From: Ulota crispa
Lineage: Eukaryota; Streptophyta; Bryopsida; Orthotrichales; Orthotrichaceae
Assembly: GCA_963920765.1 (NCBI GenBank)
Contig: OY987248.1
Location: forward strand, 17,270,539-17,334,538
Length of the DNA stretch: 64,000 nucleotides
Direction of reading: 5' to 3'
Numbering within the stretch: the first letter of the stretch is position 1; the number at the start of each line of letters is the position of its first letter. Under the pieces are notes generated by a model. The model was not told where the DNA came from. It searched no databases and saw nothing but the letters and a program-made list of their open reading frames with translations. Shown piece after piece: positions 34,954 to 45,466 of this stretch. The position numbers were made by a program, and so were the translations under genes.

Positions 34954-36287
34954 ATGGCCTAATTTGAGAAATGGGACAATCTCATTGGTTCATATTCATG
35001 GTTCTCAAATTTAACCGACAATGGGGCCCTAATTTTAAGTCGCTTTTAGTGGTGAGTGGTGAGCAAATGGTAACAATAACATAATGAATGTGTGCCCATC
35101 AGCAATTACTTTTGAGTTATGCCGTTTTAATAAAAGTTTTGGATTGAAGCATAGAAGCAGTATCGTTGATTAATGATTTGTGCCCTTATTTGCAACTTCC
35201 GTAACAAAGGGTTTTAATGTTTGCTAAATTGAGATTTAGTGCAAGACACCATAAACTAACAAAATGTTGGTTAAAAACGTGAAAGAGATATCAATTTTGA
35301 ATGCCAATATAAAAATTGGCAAACCATGCTTCTAATATTTTTCAAAAGTTTGTCCTAAAACTTGTCTTGAATAACCTTCTTGCTTATTGTTACAAGAGTT
35401 TCAACCTATCAAGGGGTATTGTAAATAGCCCATGTGATTGTTAAATTTTTTTGCTTTATGTTATCTTATTACATACAATTGTAATTTCTAGAATTAACAG
35501 ATTGGAGCTCCAACCTAATTGTTAGACAACACCAACAAAAGGATTAATAATTTTGACATTCATTTTGACTAGCAAATTTTTTCCATAAAGCATCCTTGCA
35601 ACTACCCTAATAATAATATTAGTGTTGGCCACTCTTATTACAAATTGTAGCATTATATTTCAACAAATCTACTAGTGATATCAATACTAAATGTCACTTT
35701 GAACATTATTTGTCAATTAAATTTTCATCCAAAAATCTAAAATATTCATAGATTAGCTTGCACTAAAGTACCATTCACTATTAACACCAATTGTCAACAT
35801 GAACATTAATTGGCAACTTAATGAGAATTTGAGTGAGTCAAATGATAGGTTAAACAACAATATAGATACCATAACACAAAATATTGTTATTAGTGTATGG
35901 TTTTTTTTTTAACCATTTTTATTGTAGTTTTAGAAGGAAGATAAAAGGAAGTTATACATAATCCAAGTTATTTTGTGTCGTCTTTAAATACTTGGGGAAT
36001 ATATAATGAATCTCCAAAGTCCTCAAATCAAGAACGCCTATGTGCGTTCATGGAAGGTAACAAACGCAAATAGTCACTTGTCCTTCAATGAACTTTGAGA
36101 GACTCCAAAATGATGACTAGCTGTTTAAAGTGAATATTAGTAATTTCACAACATGCCCTTTTTTCAAAGTTTTTTGGTTCACTTGTTCTTAAACCAACAT
36201 TCAAGTTTTGGTTGTACTCCTAAGATTTTTAAGTTCAATTACAAAGTTATAAGAAAGAGTTAAAAAACAAACATCATTCATAGTTTT
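34954..36287. other. Intergenic, no gene seen
   Basis: AT-rich and rich in stops. GACACCATAAACTAACAAA at about 35246 weakly resembles the terminus of the foldback at 38793. Confidence 0.4.
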
Positions 36288-37166
36288 GTACTGCGCCCTT
36301 GTCATCGTTTTCGTTCACCTTGTTTTATAGATTCAAATCTTTGGCATTTTATAAAATTAAATCAGCATTTTAGTATCTTGGTTACTAATCTTCAATTTTT
36401 ATGCAATCTCAATCAAGCATACTAGTTTTGAGTTTCAAAAAACCAAAATCCTATTTTTGGTGAATTATTTTATTTGATATTTTTTATTTTAATTGATAAT
36501 TGGTTTAAAAAAATTTGATGATAGATTTTTGAGATTTGATTGCATGGATGCATAGGAAACATCCATAGACTCATCTTTTCTTTTAACAAGCATTTCCAAA
36601 AAGTTGTAAAATTCTTTCTATGTAGCTTTTAATGTGAAGTGAACATGATCAAATCTTGTAAAATAGATATGTCTAAATTTTTAACCATTTTTTTGACAAA
36701 ATAACAACACCATTATGTGCAAAGATTTAAGACTTATCATATTTTATAAGTCAAATAGCAAAATCTAATTATAATAATGAAATATCTATTTTTCTAAGAT
36801 TTGGTTGTGGTTACCCAACATTAAAATCTATGTAGAAGGAATTTTAAAACTTTTTGGAAATGCTTGTTAAAAAGAAAAGATGAGTCTATGGGTGTTTCCT
36901 ATGCATCCATGCAATCAAATCTCAAAAATCTATCATCAAATTTTTTAAAGCCAATTATCAAGTAAAATCAAAAATATCAAATAAAATAATTCACCAAAAA
37001 TAGGATTTTGATTTTTTGAAACTCAAAACTGGTATGCTTGATTGAGATTGCATAAAAATTGAAGATTAGTGACCAAGATACTAAAATGCTGATTTAATTT
37101 TATAAAATGCAGAGGATTTGAATATGTAAAACAAGGTGAATGAAAACAATGACAAGGGCGTGGTAC
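36288..37166. repeat. 879 bp foldback element (family D)
   Basis: The ends are GTACTGCGCCCTTGTCAT and ATGACAAGGGCGTGGTAC (imperfect inverses). Inner arms of about 340-355 bp pair nearly throughout; examples are GATTGCATGGATGCATAGGA with TCCTATGCATCCATGCAATC and CCAAAATCCTATTTTTGGTG with CACCAAAAATAGGATTTTG. The centre is near 36730. A partial copy is at 23325-23500. No target duplication is obvious. Confidence 0.7.
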
Positions 37167-37348
37167 TATTATACTCATTTGAAACTAATCTTTTGTATAC
37201 TTCTTTCTAATTTTGGCATACTATCCATATCAACTTGCTAAGTTAGGGTGATAAAACCTAGATTTGTTTACAAATAACAATAAAAGTAGAAAATTACACA
37301 TATTTTATAATTGGTCAATTTTATCTCCTTCTACGTCATTGTAACAAT

Positions 37349-37427
37349 TTAACCTATTAATGCCTAATCAACCAAAATATGATCAATTTCCCATGTATTT
37401 TTGGACCTCCAGACGTTAATGAGTTAA
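37349..37427. mobile_element. Short TTAA-flanked element, copy 9 (tentative)
   Basis: TTAA (37349-37352), CCTATTAATGCCTAATC; right end GACGTTAATGAG, TTAA (37424-37427). The 71 bp body is too short to be certain, but the ends follow the family pattern, including the TGCC variant. Confidence 0.4.
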
Positions 37428-38792
37428 AGGTTTTAAAAACAGAGTTCAATTTCTAGATTTACTCTTTTAGTGGTAAATGTCTAAACTTTTACAAACTTCC
37501 GATATGGTCCCACAAATTCGTATGTGCAATACACAAAGCTTTGGTTTTATTTTTGTTGAATAAAGCCACCATTTTAAACCTGTACCAATATTAATATTAT
37601 TAATAAATGTGGATTGAAAAACAGGGTAGTTTTGGGAAGTCCTGTCGTACTTTCTAAAAGCCCATGCCTACACAACACCAAAGAAGGTTAGAAGTCTTCC
37701 ATAATAAACTTCAAGGTTACAACTTTCTTTTTAATCTGCCTGGCGTTAAATACTCAATAACAAGTAAGAAATGGAGCAAACACTAGCAAGTAGCAACTAC
37801 AAGTTGGTATAATTATAACCAAATCAAGATAAGAATTGGCAATATATTGAACAAAAATTTGGATTTTGTGATTAGTAATCACAATGATAGACGAGTGAAC
37901 CTTTTTCAAAGCTTAAATTATGTAATAGTTAAACACAATACAATATGAACCACTACCAGCATCTTATGGATTTCAATGAATCCTTAATGAAAATTTTAAC
38001 ATAATGTTCTACTCAATATTGGTTTCAATTTCATTTAAATAAAGTTTTAGTTTAGTCAATGTTATTATTAAAAACATGTTTTGTTCAAAAATTATCAATT
38101 ATGTAATAAGTCTATAAAGTCCATAGTTTTTGATTCTAAGATTGAAATAAGATAGTACAAAGGACTAGTTACAATCCCAATATTAATCCTATTGGTGTTT
38201 AGCATGAAAGTTAAAAGTTGTTTATCAATTATTAACAAGTGAATCTACAAGCATGAATGCAACGATGCATAAATTTATCCTCATAGTTTAAAAGTATGCT
38301 AATTGTTATGATGAAAATCCATGAAAAGTCTTCAAAAGTACAAGCTTTACTCCTTAAGTGGTTCCTATTATCTTATGTTTACCCTAATATTGTCCAAACT
38401 CATATGAGAATGTGTGCCTATAGCTCTTAAATATTTTATTCAAAAATCAACTTGCCTTAAAAGAGTTCAATTGAGCTTTCAAAACATCCATACTTTGCAT
38501 TTGATATATATTATAAAAATGATGCTTAGCAAATTCAATTTCTATATATTTTTTATGTTTGTTAAAAATCATTGATATTTTAGTTGTAAGCTCAATGTAT
38601 GAAAATCCAAATAAAACAACCTGGCATGTTCTTTCATTCATTTATCATAATTTGAACTACAATTGAATTGTAGATAATGTTTTACATGTTTCTTAAATTT
38701 TATGTCATTTACAGATCAATCAAGATTTTCATAACTCACATACGCAATTTTTACAATTAAATTTTCAAATTCAATAGCTCTAACTTTCTACG
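37428..38792. other. Intergenic, no gene seen
   Basis: AT-rich, without open frames or repeats that I can support. Confidence 0.45.
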
Positions 38793-39246
38793 GTGCGTGC
38801 CACCATAAACCAACAAATTATGGAAAGTGCCCAATTTTCTTGATAGTTTGTTTTATTAACTTTTAGTTGTGACTTGCTCCACTACCAAGATGACACTTCT
38901 TGTACTTGTCACGATGGACATAAATGCGTTGACCTAGAATGATTCCACTTTGGATTTTTATCAATTTAGTTAGTCAACTTGTCAATTTCATGCAAATTAA
39001 TTATTAGTATTGAGGCAACAAGTGCTAGGGTGGCCAATTCTTTGCCCTCGTAGTGTAAAACATCCAATACCTACCATTTTTGAATGATGATAATTTTTTT
39101 TTGGCAAATGATAATTTCAATTTCTCTTCATAACTTTTTTCCTAACATCTCATTACTTGTAATTACAAAGAGATATAAATTTTTGAAAGTTTTTATAAAT
39201 AGTTAATATGATTGTTGCATCTTTGTTGGTTTATGGTGGCACGCAC
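38793..39246. repeat. 454 bp element with 25-bp inverted ends (family H)
   Basis: 38793-38817 and 39222-39246 are perfect 25-bp inverted repeats (starting GTGCGTGCCACCATAAACC). The target duplication is unclear; both ends are next to TA. Non-coding. Confidence 0.7.
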
Positions 39247-39533
39247 TATACCAATTATATTCAATGTAGAATTTGGTGATTAGAAATACAGGAACCCAAT
39301 CAAGAAAATCCCAGACAATTCTCTTTTATTTAAGTTATCCAAACTTTTATTTTCATCATTACTTCACCAAAGTTGGAAATTGGAATGGAGCTGGGACTTG
39401 CAGAGTTGCAGTTTTGGGATGTGGGACACACCCTTGCAGGCTACCTTTTACATTATTGCAAAGCTACATACTTGACTAGACCAACATGGCGCAAAGAGTC
39501 GCAAAGGGCACACGTGGACAGGGCCCGCAACCT

Positions 39534-39676
39534 ACCGAACAGAGTCATATAGACAAACGGAAAAGAGATCGCACAATGAATGAAAATACCGTCTCCCTCC
39601 GTCGGACTAATGAACAGAGTCAAATGGATGAACAAAAAACAGATCGTACAAAGAATAGAAACACAGTCTCCCTCTA
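39534..39676. repeat. Two copies of a ~70 bp BTB-TAZ leader-related unit
   Basis: The unit, with words CCGTCTCCCTCCGTCG, AACAGAGTCA and GAATGAAAATACC, occurs twice here and once more at 43932-44022, immediately upstream of the BTB-TAZ leader. More than 4 kb of mobile-element sequence separates the two sites. Confidence 0.65.
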
Positions 39677-40362
39677 GGGGTTTTTTTTTTTTTGGTTTTC
39701 CGACAAATGGTTGAGTGGCATTCTTTGAAAATGCTTTGTAGTTTGCAGGTTCCATCTCATTTTTGGTTGGAGTTGAAGGTGGCCCCTATGCATGGAATTT
39801 TGCAATATCATCGGATTTTTTTTTAGGCAAAAAATGTTCATTGACATTTTTTGAAAATATTCAGATAACTCTTGGCATTACTTAATCATTGCATGAAATT
39901 GGAATAGATAGTACCTCAAATAATTTTAAAATGATGGCATCAATTTTCAAATTGACAAGAATATTATGGAAGCCTAGACTACAATGCAATTTTCATTGTT
40001 GCAATCTAGCATTTTTTGAAAAAAATTCCCCCTTTTTTTCCTATAGGCTTGAAGCTCACCTTTTTTTTTGAGGCAATTGGGCCTTAAATTGCCCAAAAAA
40101 AAACACTATCTCCACTAGTAGAAAATTCAGCACAAAATCAACAGAATTTCAACAAAAAACTGTTGATTTATTCTGTGAATTTGGTCAAGTTGATTTGGGT
40201 ACTTTTCTGTTGATTTTTTGTTGATTATTTATAGTTTTCTATTAATTTGTTGTTGATTTCTATTATGTATTTTATGTTATTCAATTCTATTTCTTTTCAA
40301 TTTTCAATTTTTTTTTCATAGAATTTGTTTTTATTTTATGAAAATGTGAACTTTTCAGGGGA

Positions 40363-40500
40363 TGGGCAGCTGCTTAGGCCTCCGGGTAGCTGCCCGAGCC
40401 CCCAGGCAGCTGCCTAAACTTCCAAGCAGCTGCCTCAGCAGCCGGGCAGCCGCCCGGGCCTCCGAGAAGCTGCTCGGAGGCCCGGGCAGCTGCCGGTAGT
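40363..40500. repeat. GC-rich CAGCTGCC tandem repeat
   Basis: About seven to nine imperfect repeats of a 15-18 base unit containing GCAGCTGCC and GCCCGGGC, ending at about 40497. It is a sharp GC spike in an AT-rich setting and rich in short palindromes (CAGCTG, CCCGGG). Confidence 0.75.
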
Positions 40501-41090
40501 GGAGTTTGAACCATCCACCTCTATCCTCACACTTCACAACTTTAGCACATTCTCAAAAACCACTAGAGAATGTGCAAATACACATACACACATTGGTATC
40601 TTGATTCTATTTGTACATTAAATGTTCATGTCTTTAGTAATCTAGTAGACTTTGGAGGCTATTTCCGTCCATTAAAGGATTTTTTTTCAAAAAACTTAGA
40701 ACTAAGAAAAATTGGTAAATGTATTTTACTTTCACCTCCAACAATTTTTTTTGGATTTCAAGATCTTAATAAAAAGTTATGAGCTAAAATTAGAGAAGAT
40801 GTTTAGAAATTTTAAAAAATTGTTCACTTCCATCCTTTTGATTTTGTTTATTATTATTTTTTTGGAATTCACAAATCTCATAAGGATTGTTGCATGCAAA
40901 GGTTGGATTCATTAATAATTTTTATTTAGTGCTAGTTTTTTGTAAAAAGAACCTTATTTTGTTAAAATAGCCTCCATAGTTTGATAGTTTCAAATAACAT
41001 GAAGTTGTGAAAAGTTACGGAATTAAAACCTTGCAATTATAAAATCCAAATTCTATAGACTTTTGAATAGTTTTGGATATTTTGTAAGGG

Positions 41091-41503
41091 CATTAATATG
41101 TGAACCACACCCTTTGAACTACTGTACCACATCCCCGGGGTAGATTTTAGATTTCTACCATCAAAAATTTGAGTTTGAGAATTTTGAATTCAAATTTGAA
41201 CTTAGAGACCATGGTATTGTCTAGGACCATAAAAAAAGTTGCAATTCAACAACACCCAATGAACAAGCTTATCTTTTTTTACAAACAAAAGTAAAATTAA
41301 CAATTTTCTCCCTAAGTAAACTTTTTCATTGGGTGTTGTTGAATTGCAACTTTTTTTATGGTTCTAGACAATACCATGGTCTCTAAGTCCAAATCTGAAT
41401 TCAAAATTTTCAAATTCAGCTTTTTAATGGTAGAAATCTAAAATTTACCTTGTAGTGTGGTATAGTAATTGGAAGGGTGTGGTACACATATCAATTCCCA
41501 TCT
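41091..41503. repeat. Foldback family B copy nested in the CACTA-like element
   Basis: Left GGCATTAATATGTGAACCAC, right GTGGTACACATATCAATTCC. Arms of about 180 bp pair, for example GGTATTGTCTAGGACCATAA with TTATGGTTCTAGACAATACC. Near the centre it reads CTCCCTAAGTAAACTTTTTC, the uninterrupted equivalent of the family C insertion site at 51794. Confidence 0.75.
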
Positions 41504-42359
41504 TTTAAAGCTTATAAGAATGTTTTATAAGATTGTTTCTTTTATAATTCATTTGGTTAGTAATAGAAGGAAAAATACTAAAAGTACCCTTTAAGTCTTT
41601 CAAAATATCAAGTTTACACCGAAAATATGTGAAACATAAAAAATCGTCCTTATTTTTTGTAGGAATATCAATTATACTCCTATTATTTTGAAAAATTAAT
41701 AAAATAACTCTTCTATTTTGAAATGTTAAATATATACTTGTGTTATTTGAAATGTAAAAATCACCTTTGGTTTCTTGTAAGAATTTGCATTAAACTATAC
41801 ACTTGGTTATCATATAACACAAAGATATTTTTGGTACTTCTAATCCTTAAGGGACATTTATGATTTCTTCAAAGAATTGAGGAGCATCTTTTATATTTGT
41901 TTGTAAAGAAATTTTGGTATTTAAAACAACAAAATGTTGTACTTTTTACATAAAATGTTGTTGAATTAGTGAAGTGTCCAAAAGTGTCAAGATCAACAGA
42001 AAACTGTTGATTATTTTTGTTATTATGGTCATGTTTTTACTTGACTTTAAAGGCTGCTAATTTTAAATCTAACCAAATTGTGAAAAGTAAAGAAAATAAA
42101 ACCAGTCAATGTACACTCAAACTTCTAAAAGATTCTTTTTTTTTGAAAACTTTTTTTTTTTTAAAAACTTCAAAAAAGTTTAATGAGGTTCAAAAAGATT
42201 CTAGAAAGATTTCAAAAACAAACCTAAACTATTATGATAGTTTTTTTGTTAAAAATATTTTAAAGTATTTTGATGATTTACAAAAAGATTCCCAAAGGAC
42301 TCTAATTCAGTCTAAGAGATTCTATTTCTGTAAGTATTTTGAAGTACTTTAACAAATTT

Positions 42360-43230
42360 CATAAAGATTTTAAAAAGAGTCCCAAAGATTCCAAAAAGGT
42401 TCTTGAAAATTCTCAGAGATTTTCAAAGATTTTTTGAATTTCAAAAAAGATTCTCAAAAGATTTCCAAAGATTCTTAAAGATTCTCAAAGCTTCTCAAAG
42501 CTTCTATGAAGATTCCAAGATTATCCATAAAGATTTTCAAAAATTCTCAAAAAAATTCAAAATTCTTAGAACATTTCCAAAGATTCTCAAATATTCCAAA
42601 CTATTCTCAAAGATTCTCAAGAATTCGCAAATCTTCCTAAAAGATTCTCAAAGATTCCTAAAAGATTTTCAAACATTCTCAAAGATCCTAAAAATACTTG
42701 AAAAGATTCCCAAAGATTCCAAAAGATTCTCAAAGATTTCCAAAGAGTTTTGAAGATTCCAAAAAGATTCTCAAAGATTCTCAAAGATTCCTAAAAGATT
42801 CTCAAACATTCTCAAAGATACTCAAAGATTCTCAATTGTTCTCAAACATTCTTGAAGATTCCAAAAAGATTCTCAATTGTTCTCAAAGATTCTCAAAGAT
42901 TCTTAATTGTTCTTGATCATTCTCAAAGATTCCAAAAAAACTTGAAAAGATTCCCAAAGATTTCAAAAGATTCTCAAAGATTCTCAAAGATTCTTAAAGA
43001 TTCTCAATTGTTCTCAAACATTCTTGAAGATTCCAAAAAAACTTGAAAAGATTTCAAAAGATTTCCAAAGATTCATGAAGATTCCAAAAAGATTCTCAAG
43101 GATTCTAAAATCTCGAAAAGATTTTGAAACATTCTTAAAAATCTTGAAAAGATTCTCAATGATTCCCAAAACATTCTTGAAGATTCTTAAAGATTCACAA
43201 AAAATTCCCAAAAGATCCTCAAAAGATTCC
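42360..43230. repeat. Minisatellite with ~10-bp unit AAAGATTCTC
   Basis: About 870 bp made of many diverged copies of AAAGATTCTC and variants (AAAGATTCC, CAATTGTTCTC). Long open frames occur in every register because the unit lacks stops; none is a gene. Higher-order similarity is visible: blocks containing CTCAATTGTTCTCAAACATT recur at about 42831 and 43002. Confidence 0.9.
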
Positions 43231-43668
43231 AAAATTTCTGTTGATTTAGATAATGGTGTCCAAATCAACAGAACATATTTAGTTTTTTACAGAATTCTGT
43301 TAAATTAGTCAATTAGCGTGGGCAAGTGCCCAAATCAACAAGAAACTATTGGTTTTCTGTTGTTTTGGAAGGAGTTTTCTACTAGTGTCTCCCACAAGGT
43401 TTTTTTTCTGGTGACTTGGGGCAAAATTGCACCAATTTTTTTTGACTGGCACCAAGCCTATAGAAAAAAAAAACACAATTACTTGGATGAAGTCACCAAA
43501 AAAGCTTCAAACTTAAAAAAATACTTGGATGAAATTGCCAAACTATGGATGAAAACCAAATTATAGACATGTAATATGTGCTAATGTGATATTTTCTATC
43601 CAATATGTGGATGGATGTTGAAATATGGAGCACCACTATAACATTTTAAATCGCCACTTTGGCACTTC

Positions 43669-43914
43669 TTAACCCATGAGCACCCAAGAAACATTATAAT
43701 GTCTCTCAAAATGTTGGGTCAACTCAATTTTAACCGATATATTCTCATTGCACGTTCAGTGAAACCACTTCCAATCAAGTCCAGTATGATGGAGGCGCTT
43801 TCTATTAACAAATTATATGGTCCAATCTTGTGGATCATATTTTTCAAATCCACGGAGCACTTTGATTACACAAGTGAAGTTTTTTTGTTTCAACTCTGGG
43901 CGTTCAGGGGTTAA
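43669..43914. mobile_element. TTAA-flanked MITE, copy 10
   Basis: TTAA (43669-43672), CCCATGAGCACCC; right end GGGCGTTCAGGGG, TTAA (43911-43914). Body 238 bp. It sits about 1.5 kb upstream of the BTB-TAZ start codon, within the likely promoter region. Confidence 0.7.
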
Positions 43915-43931
43915 AAAATGAAAAAAAAAAA

Positions 43932-44403
43932 CCCCTGGTCTCCCTCCGTCGACCTAACGAACAGAGTCAAACAGATGAACAGAAAATCGACCACCCGATG
44001 AATGAAAACATCGTCTCTCTCATTCTAGTCGTCCATCGTCCTCTCCGGCGGCAGTTGAATCGAGGCTCTCCAGCAATCGATGGCGATGAAGACTCCATGA
44101 TCGCCTTGCTTTCAACTGATTTCCTCGCCACGCTTTCCGGCCCTGCTCTTGCTCCGTTAGTCCGTCCTCTCGTGGTCTGTCTCCCGCAGGTCTCCCGTGG
44201 TGTCCCGTGGTTTTCGTTGTTTCTCATTGTTTTCCGTGGTTTTTTCTTCGCAACTTGCCCCTAAGTACACGAACATTTCTGGATCCGAACCCAGAAACCA
44301 GTCCGACGCACTCACTCCAGAACATGCACTGGAATTGAAATGCTTCCTTGCAAGTTTGTATGCCGTCTCTCGAGTAATCGCAACGGCGATGGAGTTTTAG
44401 GAG
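43932..44403 (+). promoter_or_regulatory. Probable leader exon region of the BTB-TAZ gene
   Basis: GC-richer, CT-rich sequence ending at a possible splice donor GAG|GTAAAT at 44401-44409. With the acceptor TTTTCAG at 45428-45434 it would define a leader intron of about 1 kb. Several short upstream open frames are present, the longest at 43998-44264. The transcription start is not determined, and one copy of a 70 bp repeat is at 43932-44022. Confidence 0.4.
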
Positions 44404-44568
44404 GTAAATGGCCATTCGCTCTGGTTATTGTACTGCAGTGACGCATTCTGGAGGTTGCGGGATTTGCATGGTAGAAATGGCGAGGTCGAGAGTGTACTTA
44501 CGCCGAGGAATCACGTCTTTCAACCCTAATTGAGACACTTTACTATAAAATTTTCATGCACGCGGTTA

Positions 44569-45232
44569 GTTTTCTCTCATGCTCTGTTTTTGTATTGTTT
44601 CTCAATTTCCGTGTGATCTCGCATTATCAGGTCTTGTATGAGGGAATATTTGTAGCCTAAGTTAGAGCAGGTTTTCTCGAGTTGTTGTTCAGATTGTTTC
44701 GAATAATTGTTGAGGTTTTCACTCATGCGTTTTGGATTGTTACTCAGTGTCCGTGTGATCTCGCATTATCAGTTCTTCTATGAGGGAACATCAGATTGTT
44801 TCGAATAATTGTTGAGGTTTTCTCTCATGTTCTGTTTTTGGATTGTTTCTCAGTTTCCGTGTGATCTTGCATTATTAGTTCTTCTATGAGGGAACATCCG
44901 TAGCCTAGAGCAGGTTTGCTGGAGTTGTTGTTCAGATTGTTTCGAATAATTGTTGAGGTTCTCTCATGCTCTGTTTTGGATTGTTATTCAATCCGCGTGT
45001 GATCTCGCATTATCAGTTCTTCTATGAGGAAATATCCATAGTTTAGAGCAGTTCGTTTTCGAATTATTGCTCAGGTTTTTCTTAATAGTTGTTGAGGTTT
45101 TCTCGCATGCTCTGTTTTGGATTGTTACTCAGTTTCTGTGTGATCTCGCATTATGAGAGAATATCCGTATCTTAGAGCAGTGTTTTCTCGAATTATTGTT
45201 TAGGTTCTTTCGAATAATTACTGAGGTTTTCC
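44569..45232. repeat. Five-copy tandem repeat in the BTB-TAZ leader intron
   Basis: Units begin near 44569, 44715, 44816, 44957 and 45096, each running from TTTTCTCTCATGCTCTGTTT through CCGTGTGATCTCGCATTATC to TTTCGAATAATTGTTGAGG. Unit length is about 100-145 bp because of internal deletions. Confidence 0.85.
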
Positions 45233-45466
45233 AGCTTGTGCTTGTAAAATGTACTCTTCGATTCGAGTTACGGAGTTGCACAGGGTTTTAGACTGATGAT
45301 TTAATCCGAATTTCACGTGCGCTTGTAGATTTGTATAGAGTTGGAGTTTGAATAGGGTTTTGCGTTTCTTTGGATCGCCATTTTGGATTTCTTTTAATGT
45401 GAGCCACTGACCCCTAATTTGTGACGATTTTCAGGTGATCTCTGGTAGAAAGTTGTGTCGGAAAGC

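Larger units (their letters stand above)
40113..43387. mobile_element. 3.3 kb non-autonomous CACTA-like element
   Basis: Left end CACTAGTAGAAAA, right end TTTTCTACTAGTG, flanked by TCTC (40109-40112 and 43388-43391). Sub-terminal repeats of the word CTGTTGATTT and relatives occur near both ends, as in CACTA elements. The interior is non-coding cargo: GC-rich GCAGCTGCC repeats at 40363-40500, a foldback B copy at 41091-41503, and a 10-bp minisatellite at 42360-43230. A CACTA duplication is normally 3 bp, so the 4-base match is slightly unusual. No transposase is present. Confidence 0.65.

Noticed and set aside
42017..43308. Series of long overlapping open frames with KDSQRFS-like repeats
   Set aside because: They are translations of a 10-bp minisatellite in several registers; open frames occur on both strands because the unit has no stop codon. 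No start context, domain or splice sites.
44000..44264. 88-codon frame upstream of BTB-TAZ as a separate gene
   Set aside because: Lies in the probable leader; no domain. It may act as an upstream open frame, but that cannot be judged here.
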